Shown here: in pieces, positions 16,143-24,807 of the stretch | How positions within the stretch are numbered: the first letter of the stretch is position 1 | Layout of the letters: the number at the start of each line of letters is the position of its first letter | Source: a virus | Strand: one strand, 5' to 3' | Length of the DNA: 41,906 nt | IMG/VR virus record: IMGVR_UViG_3300043410_000788 | Location: 1 to 41,906 of that record | Position numbers and translations under genes: made by a program | Notes under the pieces: model-generated | What the model was told of the DNA's origin: nothing | The model's input: the letters and a program-made list of their open reading frames with translations, nothing else | Database searches by the model: none

Positions 16143-17338
16143 TCGTACCCGGTGAAGCGGTTGTCTTTCGACACAATCCACGTGCTCATGCCGGGGGCTG
16201 CGTCTGTGCCGGAGAAATCAGCGAATTCAGGGCTTCCTCCATCCATTGCGGGGTTTTGGACGAAGAGCAGTTGCCCGAAGTTACGGATGACCTCATGGTG
16301 GAAGTGGTTTCCCACAAGAACCGTAGCATCGCCCACAGGATGATGAGCCGCTGCCATGTTTTTATACCAGTTGTACGCTTTGACATCAGGACTTCCGCCT
16401 GTTCCCTTTCCGTATACGCTGCCGTGCGTAAGTGCATAAATGTGGCCCTGAATATCCATCGTCAATGCGGGCTGGTCATAGGCGATGTTGAACGCGACAT
16501 GGCTGAGTTTCTCGTCGCGCTCAGCTGCCATTGCTGCGGCTTCTGCTACGAGTTGGTCGAAGTTGTCGTGGCGATTGTTTCGCTTGCCGTTGTAGCGGTT
16601 CTCACCGTGATTCCCCGGTACCGCCATGACACGGAACTTTGGGAACTGCGTAGCTACGCGGTCAAGGAAGTTAAGCAGGATGCCTGTCGTGGTTCTGATC
16701 TGGGCTCGCATGTCCATATCGATCTGCCACATCTGGTTTGGATAGATCGAGCAGCCTTCTACGAGGTCGCCTCCGAGCAAAAGTACGCCATCGCCTACAA
16801 ACTTCCGATCAGCGGCAATACGCTCCTCTGCAAGAGTAAAGAAATGATCGAGACGCTCTATAAGAGCCTCAGTGCCGCCCCCAGCGTCTTTACCCGTCTG
16901 GGTATCGTTTATATTGAACACCATCGTGTTCTCCCCGGAAACGGGCTTCTGTGACCTCGAATTTCGCTTGAGGCTGTTCAAAACTTCAATTCCGTCCACA
17001 GTAGGTGTGGATAAGTCAGGTTCGACTACAAAACGGTAACGCCATACAGCCTGCGTCGTTGCTAGCTTCTGATCTTCGCTTTCACGAGTCCATGCCGCCG
17101 GATCATATTTCATCTCAGCAATACGAACACGGTATCCGACAGGGACTTCAATACCCATCTTGGCGATTGCAGCGGCAAAGTCTGGCTCGCCTTCAAGCGT
17201 CGGCAAAATGTCAGTTGTGACATATCGCACATCGTTAGCATCAAACTTGATGCCGGGCTCCCAGCCTTTAGGGTGAGCTACTCGCGTACGGGTAGCCAAC
17301 GTAGGCTGATTTACTTCGAGGAATTCAGATAGGCCCAC
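16130..17338 (-). CDS. Calcineurin-like metallophosphoesterase
   Basis: The fold's metal motifs appear in order: FNINDTQTG, LLLGGDLVEG (GD), VPGNHGEN (GNH), LTHGS and a final GNHFHH. These are the usual Asp, Asn and His ligands of a two-metal phosphoesterase; the first motif has ND where DxH is usual. It may act on nucleotides, DNA ends or a surface polymer. It lies between fibre and adaptor genes and next to a HAD phosphatase. The start is uncertain: GTG at 17338 has AAGGAA upstream and little overlap. The frame extends to a TTG at 17398, deep in the preceding gene. Confidence 0.78.
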   Translation of the reverse strand: MGLSEFLEVNQPTLATRTRVAHPKGWEPGIKFDANDVRYVTTDILPTLEGEPDFAAAIAKMGIEVPVGYRVRIAEMKYDPAAWTRESEDQKLATTQAVWRYRFVVEPDLSTPTVDGIEVLNSLKRNSRSQKPVSGENTMVFNINDTQTGKDAGGGTEALIERLDHFFTLAEERIAADRKFVGDGVLLLGGDLVEGCSIYPNQMWQIDMDMRAQIRTTTGILLNFLDRVATQFPKFRVMAVPGNHGENRYNGKRNNRHDNFDQLVAEAAAMAAERDEKLSHVAFNIAYDQPALTMDIQGHIYALTHGSVYGKGTGGSPDVKAYNWYKNMAAAHHPVGDATVLVGNHFHHEVIRNFGQLLFVQNPAMDGGSPEFADFSGTDAAPGMSTWIVSKDNRFTGYEVLR

Positions 17339-17564
17339 AGGTCGTACACTTTCCTTGTTGATGCTTGCGGATGCTTTCACGTCCAACAGGGGAGCCAAAC
17401 TTCTTAAGCCCCTCAGCTAATGCGGAGGCACTCCAGCCCGGATCGAGCAAAGCTTTACGAACAGAGTTCTGCTCTTCTTCACTAAGCTTGCTTAGCCACT
17501 CACCGAAAAAACAGCGGTTGCGGTGAACAGGCGCGTTTGAAAGAAAATCGGTTAGATCGGTCAT
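17325..17564 (-). CDS. Small HTH-like DNA-binding protein (79 aa)
   Basis: The helical segment from about residue 36 to 68 (LLDPGWSASALAEGLKK then VGRESIRKHQQGKC) matches the plan of small actinophage helix-turn-helix proteins. It ends with a CxxC pair (KCTTCG). It may be regulatory or a packaging accessory. No Shine-Dalgarno site precedes ATG, but TAAGCT lies exactly six bases before it. Confidence 0.6.
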   Translation of the reverse strand: MTDLTDFLSNAPVHRNRCFFGEWLSKLSEEEQNSVRKALLDPGWSASALAEGLKKFGSPVGRESIRKHQQGKCTTCGPI

Positions 17565-17570
17565 GCGATT

Positions 17571-17576
17571 AGCTTA
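17571..17576 (-). promoter_or_regulatory. Candidate leaderless promoter -10 (TAAGCT)
   Basis: TAAGCTAATCGCATG on the minus strand places TAAGCT six bases before the ATG at 17564. It overlaps the stop of the preceding gene. It is 13 of 15 bases identical to the element before the gene at 26974. Confidence 0.5.
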
Positions 17577-17843
17577 CATGGAATCGAAGAATATTTTCTT
17601 CAAATCTTCCAAACTCATCAAATTCGTTCCACCAGTGGCATTAGCTAGAAAGTATGCGTACTCGGCATCTACCTGACTTGAGAAGCCTGTCTCGTCTTTA
17701 TAAAAGGCGGTCTTGTAGTCATCGATCGTAAGACCCGCATCTAGCCCAGACGCATTTTTGAAATACGTGTACTCGTAGTCCTGCTGCGATAGCGTCTGAT
17801 CTGACAGCCCCGACTGGGTGCGGTAGTAGTCAATTTCCTGCAT
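17574..17843 (-). CDS. Short repeat protein sharing the fibre N-terminal motif (89 aa)
   Basis: The product is almost wholly built of about four copies of a 20-25-residue unit: aromatic-rich YxYF, then SGL/TGF, a short spacer and DDY. The N-terminus of the next fibre gene upstream (YQYPFFQTGSGL then LDDY) carries one copy of the same unit. It may be an adaptor joining fibre to tail, or a chaperone mimicking the anchor. AGGAG lies close before ATG. Confidence 0.65.
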   Translation of the reverse strand: MQEIDYYRTQSGLSDQTLSQQDYEYTYFKNASGLDAGLTIDDYKTAFYKDETGFSSQVDAEYAYFLANATGGTNLMSLEDLKKIFFDSM

Positions 17844-17851
17844 GATCTCTC

Positions 17852-19915
17852 CTAAGCGTAAAGCTCAATAATTACGGCTCCGACAGCTCCGGCCCCACCA
17901 GCTGCGGAAGTTGTTGCTGAAAGTCCGCCAGTACCGCCGCCTCCATAAACTAGACCAGTTGCCTGAGCTGATCCGGGCTGGTTTACAGATCCACCTAACT
18001 GGCTAGCTCCTCCGTAACCGCTAACAATAGATACACCAGCAGCTACACGACCATTACCGCCGCTACCTCCCGGTACAGTAAAGTCGCCAGTTCCAGTTAC
18101 GCCGCCAGCTCCACCAGTAGCGAAAGCTGTTCCAGTTCCACCGGCAGCCATTCCAGATCCGCCAGAACCGCCCTTAGCAATTACAGCAGTTCCGAAAGAG
18201 GAGTCTCCACCAGCTGAGCCAGCGTTGTTACCAGCCGACCCACCAGATCCTCCAGTGCCTACAGTTACTGTTACGGAAGATGTGAGTCCTGCAATGTCGG
18301 TAATAAATTTTTCTGCGTAGCCTCCGCCGCCACCACCAGCACCATTAGATGCGCTAGATGCGGCTCCGGTGGATCCTCCACCACCGCCACCAGCTCCGAC
18401 AGCCCTAACTTTGATGGCACGAAGCCATGAGTAGGATGCTTTAGAGAAGGTAGCCGTACCAGCTGTTGTGTAGTACAAAGTCTGGTTCAATCGGTATCCC
18501 GTATCGACAGTAGAGGCCCCTGTCGTTACCTGAGATCCCGCAATAGCGAGTGTGGATTGAGCTTTATTTTTCCAAAGTCCTGACGACGATTCATATTGAA
18601 TCAAGTCGCCGTTAGTTTTTGAGGTGATTAGAACATCGTGTAGCTCATCAAGCTCATACCCATTCTGTACTTTGACGAAAATAACGCCCTGCGTTGCATG
18701 AGAACGAACACAGTACCCGATCTGAACCAAATGAGCTGGAGACGTAGGAATTGTAGTAGTCATTCCACCGGCTGTAGATGAGCTAAGCCACACAATAGCT
18801 CCCTCAGTCATGGCTGAAGTGTCTAAGTCGTGGACCATACCAAAAGTAGTGCAAAAAGCCTTTGCCCCGCCCGAGGCATCCTCAGTCATTACGCCGAACG
18901 TGTTTGATGAAGTAGCTTCTGAGTTAGCTTGAGCGTAACGAACAGTCTGATTAGACCCATCTGAGCCAACTGTATAAACAACTTTTCCATTAGTAAGGCC
19001 AGTGTTATCAGCATGCTTTACAAGAGTTACTTGTTCCTGCCCCAGCTGAAGCGTTACGTTACCGCCCTTCAGTCCAAGATCGAGGGTTCCGTCAGTATCG
19101 TTCCAACGAAGACGCGCAGCCGCTCCAGTAGTCGTTGTGGGAGTCGTGTCAAAATCTACATAATCGATATTCGACAAAGCGCTTGTCCACGCAGTCGCAT
19201 AGTCAGTGCTTGATGTTTTGTTTAGGATCTGGCTTGTTAGTCCGCCTGCGGGAACTCCGGGACCTGCGGGGCCGGTCGCGCCGGTGGCTCCTGTAGCTCC
19301 AGTAGCTCCAGTAGGTCCAACATCTCCTTGGATACCTTGAGGGCCTTGTGGTCCTTGAGGCCCAGTAGCTCCAGTAGCACCGGTCGCACCTGTCGCGCCA
19401 GTGTCTCCACGTGGGATCGTAAAGTTGAGGACATAGTTAGGTGCCGTTCCAGTGATCGTGATAACGACAGAGCTACCGGCTGCGCCCGTAGTAACAGTGC
19501 CGAGGGTAAAAGTAGGGGTTACTCCGGCAGGGCCTGTGTCTCCAGTATCGCCTTTATCTCCCTTAGCTCCGGTAGCTCCAGTAGCTCCAGTGGCTCCGGT
19601 AGCCCCAGTCTCTCCTTGAGGGCCAGTAGGTCCGGTAGGTCCCATTGGACCTGTATCACCTTGAGGTCCTTGAGGACCGGCAGAAATCGTGTTCCAGTCA
19701 GTTCCGTCGTAAACCTTCATGGTTCCGTCGTCTGGGTTGTACCAGCCATCGCCGGTATCTGGAGTTGTCGGCTGCGTTGTCTGAACAAAAATGTTGGTGG
19801 ATCCGCCACCACCTGCATGCCAGCCGTTCTTGTAAACCTCAAGCATGTAGTCGTCAAGAGCTAGACCGGAGGGCAGGCCACTTCCAGTCTGGAAGAACGG
19901 ATACTGATATTCCAC
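17852..19915 (-). CDS. Collagen-like tail fibre with glycine-rich tip
   Basis: The 687-aa fibre begins with a short anchor motif (residues 1-35). Two collagen-like Gly-x-y blocks (about 83-132 and 170-225, rich in GATGAT and GPQGPQ) flank a small beta domain. A beta-rich shaft domain follows and the last 180 residues hold long Gly runs. The collagen blocks should trimerise; the Gly-rich C-terminus resembles phage adhesin tips and is the probable receptor-binding end. The GTG start has GGAG five bases upstream. The collagen blocks create strong direct repeats in DNA. Confidence 0.85.
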   Translation of the reverse strand: MEYQYPFFQTGSGLPSGLALDDYMLEVYKNGWHAGGGGSTNIFVQTTQPTTPDTGDGWYNPDDGTMKVYDGTDWNTISAGPQGPQGDTGPMGPTGPTGPQGETGATGATGATGATGAKGDKGDTGDTGPAGVTPTFTLGTVTTGAAGSSVVITITGTAPNYVLNFTIPRGDTGATGATGATGATGPQGPQGPQGIQGDVGPTGATGATGATGATGPAGPGVPAGGLTSQILNKTSSTDYATAWTSALSNIDYVDFDTTPTTTTGAAARLRWNDTDGTLDLGLKGGNVTLQLGQEQVTLVKHADNTGLTNGKVVYTVGSDGSNQTVRYAQANSEATSSNTFGVMTEDASGGAKAFCTTFGMVHDLDTSAMTEGAIVWLSSSTAGGMTTTIPTSPAHLVQIGYCVRSHATQGVIFVKVQNGYELDELHDVLITSKTNGDLIQYESSSGLWKNKAQSTLAIAGSQVTTGASTVDTGYRLNQTLYYTTAGTATFSKASYSWLRAIKVRAVGAGGGGGGSTGAASSASNGAGGGGGGYAEKFITDIAGLTSSVTVTVGTGGSGGSAGNNAGSAGGDSSFGTAVIAKGGSGGSGMAAGGTGTAFATGGAGGVTGTGDFTVPGGSGGNGRVAAGVSIVSGYGGASQLGGSVNQPGSAQATGLVYGGGGTGGLSATTSAAGGAGAVGAVIIELYA

Positions 19916-19924
19916 AAAAACTCC

Positions 19925-19970
19925 AAAGTAAAAGGCCCTACCCGATTGTATCGGATAGGGCCCTTACTTT
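19925..19970 (-). terminator. Long hairpin after the major capsid gene
   Basis: On the minus strand a stem of about 21 bp with one bulge closes a 3-nt loop and ends CCTTTTACTTT. It begins seven bases past the capsid gene stop and ends nine bases before the fibre start. It probably terminates or attenuates the abundant capsid transcript before the fibre gene. Confidence 0.72.
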
Positions 19971-19976
19971 GTGTGA

Positions 19977-21188
19977 CTAGGACTCGATGATGTCCGAGAT
20001 CAGACCGTGCGTGTTACGACGGTCAGTACCGAGCTCGTGGTACTCGACGAGGCGAGCGTAGTAAGCGTCGTAGTCGCCGGAGCTGTCACGAACCTGCTTC
20101 CACATCGAACCATCGCGGTCAAGCCAGTGAGCTTCCTGATCGCGGTAGAACGTGAGAGCCTCTTCGTTTACGAAGTACTGCTTGCCCAGAGGAGCATCGA
20201 CATCAGCAACGACAGGGATTTCTCCGTTGTCGGTGGTGAAGGCGAGGCCGGTGAAGCCACCCTTGAAGTCCTGCTGGTTTACCGTGCTACGAGTCTGCGA
20301 AAGCAGGTTGAAGTAGCTGCGGCGAACACCGAGGCTCTGGAAGATGACCGTGGTCTTGCCACCGCGAGTGCGGATACGGTCAGCCATCTGAATCATCAGG
20401 CCCTCCGAAAGTGCACGTGCGGTACCGCCGTTGGACGAAACCTCTGCGGTCCACTCGGGCTCAGCCGAAGGATCGATGTTGTAGAGGGTTCCGCTCGATG
20501 CGATGATCGACTCAAGACCGGTGATCTCGCGGAAGCTCGATCCGGTACGGGTGATGATCTGACCGGCGGTGACGTTGAACGTCGCGCCCGACAGGGTGAC
20601 GGTGTTGGCACCCGAGGTCAGGTCTACTGCGGTAACGGTACGACCCGATACTGCTACAGTCGGACCCGAAACGGTTACAACATCGACAACTGCGCCGATC
20701 TGGAACAGACGAGCGTCAGTGACAGCTACGGTGTTTACACCCGAAGCGGTCGTCTTGACGGTACCGATAGCACCGTTGCCCGAACCGTAGATCTGACGGT
20801 TGAGGTCCTTCTTGAAGTCGTTCTTCAAGCCCTCGATCTCGTTGTCAAGAGCCTTAGCAAAGGCCTTGGGGTCAGTGCTGGACATGGCGATTGCCTGACC
20901 AGTCAGCTGGATTCCACCGTACTGGTGCTTCAGGCCGATACGAGCGGCTGCGTGTCCCTGCTGACCAGCAGTGGGGAGTGCTTCCATCTCGTTACGGGCA
21001 CCGAGGCCAGCGTTACGACGGGTGTGGACGGGGAAGGTTACGTACTTGCCGCCAGTCTCGTTGGAGACACCGCTCGAAGAGCGCGTGATGCGCTTAAGGG
21101 TGGTGACTTCGTTGTTGAGCTGCTCGCGGATACGGCCCTCGTAAACCTCTTTGAGGAGAGGCGTAATGGTAGACAGTGTAGCTGCCAT
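19977..21188 (-). CDS. Major capsid protein (HK97 fold)
   Basis: A 403-aa protein directly after the scaffold gene. Its N-terminal helix, the GGKYVTFPVHTRRN strand region, the central GAxxLKHQYG segment and a C-terminal domain with ESII and QSLGVRRSYFNLL elements fit phage major capsid proteins. A beta-rich insertion at about 140-210 may be a surface domain. No protease gene is seen, so processing is not suggested. AAAGGAA precedes ATG. Family assigned from context and composition. Confidence 0.82.
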   Translation of the reverse strand: MAATLSTITPLLKEVYEGRIREQLNNEVTTLKRITRSSSGVSNETGGKYVTFPVHTRRNAGLGARNEMEALPTAGQQGHAAARIGLKHQYGGIQLTGQAIAMSSTDPKAFAKALDNEIEGLKNDFKKDLNRQIYGSGNGAIGTVKTTASGVNTVAVTDARLFQIGAVVDVVTVSGPTVAVSGRTVTAVDLTSGANTVTLSGATFNVTAGQIITRTGSSFREITGLESIIASSGTLYNIDPSAEPEWTAEVSSNGGTARALSEGLMIQMADRIRTRGGKTTVIFQSLGVRRSYFNLLSQTRSTVNQQDFKGGFTGLAFTTDNGEIPVVADVDAPLGKQYFVNEEALTFYRDQEAHWLDRDGSMWKQVRDSSGDYDAYYARLVEYHELGTDRRNTHGLISDIIES

Positions 21189-21218
21189 GATTGCGTTTTC
21201 CTTTGTTAGGAGTGGTGA

Positions 21219-22046
21219 CTAAGCCTTGTTGCCTTGCGACAGGAACGCAGCGATAAGGTCTTGTGTCTCATTGCGAGACATTTCTCCTACCGATTTCTGC
21301 GACTGTCCCTGCGGCGTTCCACCCGAAGTTGGGAGGAGGCGTGGGGCTGAATCACCGGGACGGGGGGTTGTTAGGATTCGTTCACGGAGAGCGTCAAACT
21401 GTTCCGCTGCTTGAGCAAGAGGAACAACCTTGTCGCTTTGTGAACTTAGAAAAGCTGCCGTACGCAGGATTTCCTGCATGTCATCCTGTGAATAACCTTT
21501 GCTATTTACAAGATCCTGAATCTCGGCATTGAGCTCTGATTCAGCCTGCTGCTGCAACTCCATTTCCTGCTGCTGTTCGAGGAACTGACGAATCTGTTCC
21601 TGACCTTTAGCAAGCTCCTCATAACGAGGGTCAATAGCTTCGGAGGAAGTTTCCTCTGAATCTACTTCGTCAGCAATCTCTTGAGCTTCCTGCTGGGTGG
21701 GCATGCGCCCATTTTCCTTAAGGAAGTTACCAAGAGCCTCGTACATGGCTTCCGGGTTCTCGTCCAACTGCTGAACGATTGACCGGTAGTTCTGGATCTC
21801 TTCGGGAGTTCCAAGTTCCTTGTACGGTGCATACTCAGAATTGATGGTTTCAAAACGCTTATTTACGCCCTGATCCCACTTGCTGAGTTCTGGCTGAATG
21901 AGTTGAAAGGCAGCATCGCCCAGCTTATCTTTGATGGGTTCCCATGCGGGGTTAAAGCCGCCTGTCGTATCCGGCCCTGTAGTCTCGGGTGCTTCAGTTC
22001 CTCCGTCGAGGACTTCTGCGGACTCTGTACCTTCTTCAATTCCCAT
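21219..22046 (-). CDS. Scaffolding protein
   Basis: A 275-aa acidic, Glu/Gln-rich protein with a disordered N-terminus, a long coiled coil (about 130-185, with a run of Gln) and a Ser/Pro-rich tail. It lies between portal and capsid genes, the standard position of scaffold. AAGGAG precedes ATG. Confidence 0.8.
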   Translation of the reverse strand: MGIEEGTESAEVLDGGTEAPETTGPDTTGGFNPAWEPIKDKLGDAAFQLIQPELSKWDQGVNKRFETINSEYAPYKELGTPEEIQNYRSIVQQLDENPEAMYEALGNFLKENGRMPTQQEAQEIADEVDSEETSSEAIDPRYEELAKGQEQIRQFLEQQQEMELQQQAESELNAEIQDLVNSKGYSQDDMQEILRTAAFLSSQSDKVVPLAQAAEQFDALRERILTTPRPGDSAPRLLPTSGGTPQGQSQKSVGEMSRNETQDLIAAFLSQGNKA

Positions 22047-22116
22047 GTTATTTATCTCCTTGCCGTACCTACTATGTAGGCCCTAGCTAGATATTTTGTC
22101 TGTCGTCAGTTCCTGA

Positions 22117-22323
22117 CTACAGTCCTACGACGGAAATGCCGTGGGTTTTGCAGACGTAAATCAGGTCGTCTTTCGTGGCTCCATCAAGGAAAGCCGACGG
22201 GTACGACGCAGTTACGTCAGATCCTGCGATGGCGGTACGAAGTGCCGAAATGGTCGGCTTCGTGTCTGCCTTCTTGTTAGAAAGAACGGGAGTAGTGTCC
22301 GCGTTCACATCAAAGTTTGCCAT
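22117..22323 (-). CDS. Small protein with HeH/SAP-like C-terminus (68 aa)
   Basis: Residues about 28-68 end with ATKDDLIYVCKTHGISV, resembling the second helix pair of HeH/LEM or SAP-type DNA-binding motifs. The N-terminus is probably disordered. It lies between portal and scaffold and may be a minor head protein. Two short hairpins lie in the 70-bp gap after it. Confidence 0.55.
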   Translation of the reverse strand: MANFDVNADTTPVLSNKKADTKPTISALRTAIAGSDVTASYPSAFLDGATKDDLIYVCKTHGISVVGL

Positions 22324-22325
22324 GT

Positions 22326-24458
22326 TTATGCTCCGGGAGTGTTAGGGGCTGGAACTTGTCCATTACCACTCATCGTAGCACTGGTATCAGCGTTTTGGCC
22401 TGCTTGTTCCGGGGGTACTTGCTGGCCCTGATCCATGCTTGCCATAGCTGCCTGCAACATATCCTGCTGTTGCTTCATCTGAAGGTAAGCTTCGTGCTCA
22501 GCTACGTGCAGATCAAACTGCTGACGAAGGATCTCCGGCAGAGCTTCATACTCTTGCGACATACGGAAGGTGTTGTGAACTTCGATGTGCTTTTCGTGAA
22601 TATCGAAATCGTCTACCTTGATGACCGGGCCCATCTGCGGTGCGGGCTGCGGATTCATTGGGTCTTGCGGCATCATCTGAGCCTGCATCTGGAACTGCTG
22701 TTCTTGCATCTGAAGTTCCATCGGGTTGAGCATCTTCATCTTGATGTTCTCACGCTGAGCCTTACGCTCAGCTACCTGAAGGATGTCGAGAATCTTCTGA
22801 GCACCTCCGACCTCCATGAGGCGAAGTGCGAGAGGCTGGTCGATAAGACCCAGACCGAACATGTCCATGACGCGAGCATCCTGAGCTGCTTTCGACACGC
22901 CGACGGAGGAGCCGGGCTGGATACGAATGTCCGTACCGTTCTTTACATCGGCTCCCGACAGGAGAAGAGTGTCAAACGAGCCATCCGCACCAATCGTCTT
23001 GATCTTGCGACGCAGGTCTACGAACTGCACAAAGTTCTCGATGGTCTGCTGAGCGATACGGCTGTAGCCGTCCTCGATGTTCTGGTACTGCGGGGTACGG
23101 AATGAGTTGTCTGCTTCCTGAAGGAACGAGATAGCCGTACCTGCGGTAACACCTGTCGGAGCCTTACCACGTGAAACATCGTGCTGACCGCCAATGTCTT
23201 CAATGTCAGTGAGAACGCGATCTTGCTGCTCTACATAGTACTGAGGGAGCGGGCTGAGCTGGATTGGCTGAGGAGCCGCAAAACCAGCCTTGTACTCGAT
23301 GACAAGACCCGGCTCGTTAGTGATCTTGCTAGGAACAATCGACCCCTTCTGGGCGAGCAACTGTGGCTTAGCCATGCGGTTGCCCGCCTCCGCAATCTGC
23401 GAACGCAACGTGTTGTATTCGCGCTGAAGCGGATTCAAGTCTACAAGTGGCGAGTCACCGTAGAAGGTGCTCGTCGGAATGTGCTCGAACTTAGTGAAGG
23501 GGTACTGTCCGTGGTTGTAGGGTAGCCCATCTCTAGTAATCGACACGATAAAGTCGTTGATAGAGATAATTACTCCACCATTCGGCAATAACTTGTGCGC
23601 TCCCGGCTTCAACCACGTTTCATAAACAATCACCGAATCCGGTGCGTTAGAGTTAATGTTTCCGAGGTTAAGGTAGCCTTCCTCGATAATCTGGTTTGCG
23701 CTTGAAGCGTTGGGCTGAATGTCCTTACCGTTGAGGACATCGCCAAAGTACTGCTTGCACCACGACAAGGGCTTTGTGTAAGCGTTGATGATGAATGGCT
23801 GGTCGTCAATGTCCTGCTCGCGCAGGTCAGGAACGAAAAGGTGGAACGGGGTAACTGCGCCGTAGCGGATGTTTCCCTGCTGGCCTGAAACCTTATCTAC
23901 AGCGTCCTGATCCCACCACGTCTTGATGAAACCAGTACCGGTAACGACAGTCCACCACATTGCACGTGAGTAGTGGTAGCGAAGCTTCTGCGAGTCCGCA
24001 ATCGAGCTCCATGCCTGCTCAGCTGCGTAGGCTGCGCGGACATCCTCATCCTCAGCTGTCGAAGGAACAGCTACCGCATTGGGGATTGCCGACAGGAACT
24101 GTGAGAGTTCTGAGCGCACAAATGCCCGGGTGCGGTTGATCACCTTACGCTGTGAGTAGTACGGCTTCTTCGGCATAACAAGCTTGCCCTGAAGGTCCGC
24201 TGGGTAGCTACCGCCGGTCTGCTCTACCCACTGCTGCCCGTAGAAGAACGCCATGTTGGTGTACCACTGAAGCTGACGCTGGGTACGAACCTGCTTGGCC
24301 TTAGCCCATTCTTGCTGAACCCACGAAGCAAGCTTCTGTGCGTCCTTAGACGCAAGGAACTGCTGGAGGTCGAATCCGTCGTTTACCGGAAGCTTAGTCG
24401 GACTCGAAGAACTCTGCGTCGAGTCCAAGCTCGGTGAGGAAGGATTGCTCATACTCAT
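22326..24458 (-). CDS. Portal protein
   Basis: A 710-aa podovirus-type portal protein. The N-terminal third contains WYTNMAFFYGQQW and a helix-rich wing region; RLRYHYSRAMWWTVVTGTGF-like sequence (about 140-160) is typical of portals. The C-terminus is Met/Gln-rich, like the barrel helices of P22-type portals. It would form the packaging vertex ring. Its ATG has AGGA upstream and lies inside the end of an overlapping membrane-protein gene. Confidence 0.85.
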   Translation of the reverse strand: MSMSNPSSPSLDSTQSSSSPTKLPVNDGFDLQQFLASKDAQKLASWVQQEWAKAKQVRTQRQLQWYTNMAFFYGQQWVEQTGGSYPADLQGKLVMPKKPYYSQRKVINRTRAFVRSELSQFLSAIPNAVAVPSTAEDEDVRAAYAAEQAWSSIADSQKLRYHYSRAMWWTVVTGTGFIKTWWDQDAVDKVSGQQGNIRYGAVTPFHLFVPDLREQDIDDQPFIINAYTKPLSWCKQYFGDVLNGKDIQPNASSANQIIEEGYLNLGNINSNAPDSVIVYETWLKPGAHKLLPNGGVIISINDFIVSITRDGLPYNHGQYPFTKFEHIPTSTFYGDSPLVDLNPLQREYNTLRSQIAEAGNRMAKPQLLAQKGSIVPSKITNEPGLVIEYKAGFAAPQPIQLSPLPQYYVEQQDRVLTDIEDIGGQHDVSRGKAPTGVTAGTAISFLQEADNSFRTPQYQNIEDGYSRIAQQTIENFVQFVDLRRKIKTIGADGSFDTLLLSGADVKNGTDIRIQPGSSVGVSKAAQDARVMDMFGLGLIDQPLALRLMEVGGAQKILDILQVAERKAQRENIKMKMLNPMELQMQEQQFQMQAQMMPQDPMNPQPAPQMGPVIKVDDFDIHEKHIEVHNTFRMSQEYEALPEILRQQFDLHVAEHEAYLQMKQQQDMLQAAMASMDQGQQVPPEQAGQNADTSATMSGNGQVPAPNTPGA

Positions 24459-24807
24459 TTACGGGATCCTCTACTAGGCCGGGGTTACGTTCTGCGATAC
24501 GGGAAATTTCCCCGTCATCTGATGGGTCAAAGGTATTGAACCCATCATACCCCGAAGCGGGGTTTACTGCCGTAATTGCTTGATAGCTCATTACATCAGC
24601 TGCTGCTATTAGTTGAGCTAGACGCTCCTCCCGAGCCCCTGCTTGGCTTAGCAGGTTTTGGTACGTCGTTAAGATCGCCAGTTGGCTTTCGTAGTTCGAT
24701 TCCTGCTGCTTTTGCAAGCTTTTTAGCAACTTCGTCACCAGAAAGGTCATCAACACCAGCACTACGACCAGCAAGGATGTGGGTAATAGCCATGAGAGAT
24801 TCAACAA
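24394..24807 (-). CDS. Overlapping membrane-anchored protein (137 aa)
   Basis: The N-terminus has one strong hydrophobic segment (about residues 6-27), then coiled coil (about 29-70) and an acidic C-terminus. The TTG start at 24807 has AAGAAGGA five bases upstream. The gene overlaps the preceding gene by 212 nt in another frame and the portal gene by 65 nt, and is the only candidate for the 137 bp between them. A role as an accessory lysis or injection protein is guesswork. A shorter form could start at ATG 24591. Confidence 0.55.
   Translation of the reverse strand: MLNLSWLLPTSLLVVVLVLMTFLVTKLLKSLQKQQESNYESQLAILTTYQNLLSQAGAREERLAQLIAAADVMSYQAITAVNPASGYDGFNTFDPSDDGEISRIAERNPGLVEDPVNEYEQSFLTELGLDAEFFESD

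Noticed and set aside
19250-19640. CRISPR-like regular repeats
   Set aside because: The periodicity is nine-base and in frame with Gly-x-y codons of the collagen-like fibre; no spacer-repeat structure.
20007-21209. 400-codon open frame antisense to the capsid gene
   Set aside because: It mirrors the codon pattern of a strongly biased gene, has no domain and no proper ribosome site, and opposes the operon.
22317-23105. 262-codon open frame antisense to the portal gene
   Set aside because: Leu/His-rich low-complexity product expected from the complement of Gln/Met-rich codons.
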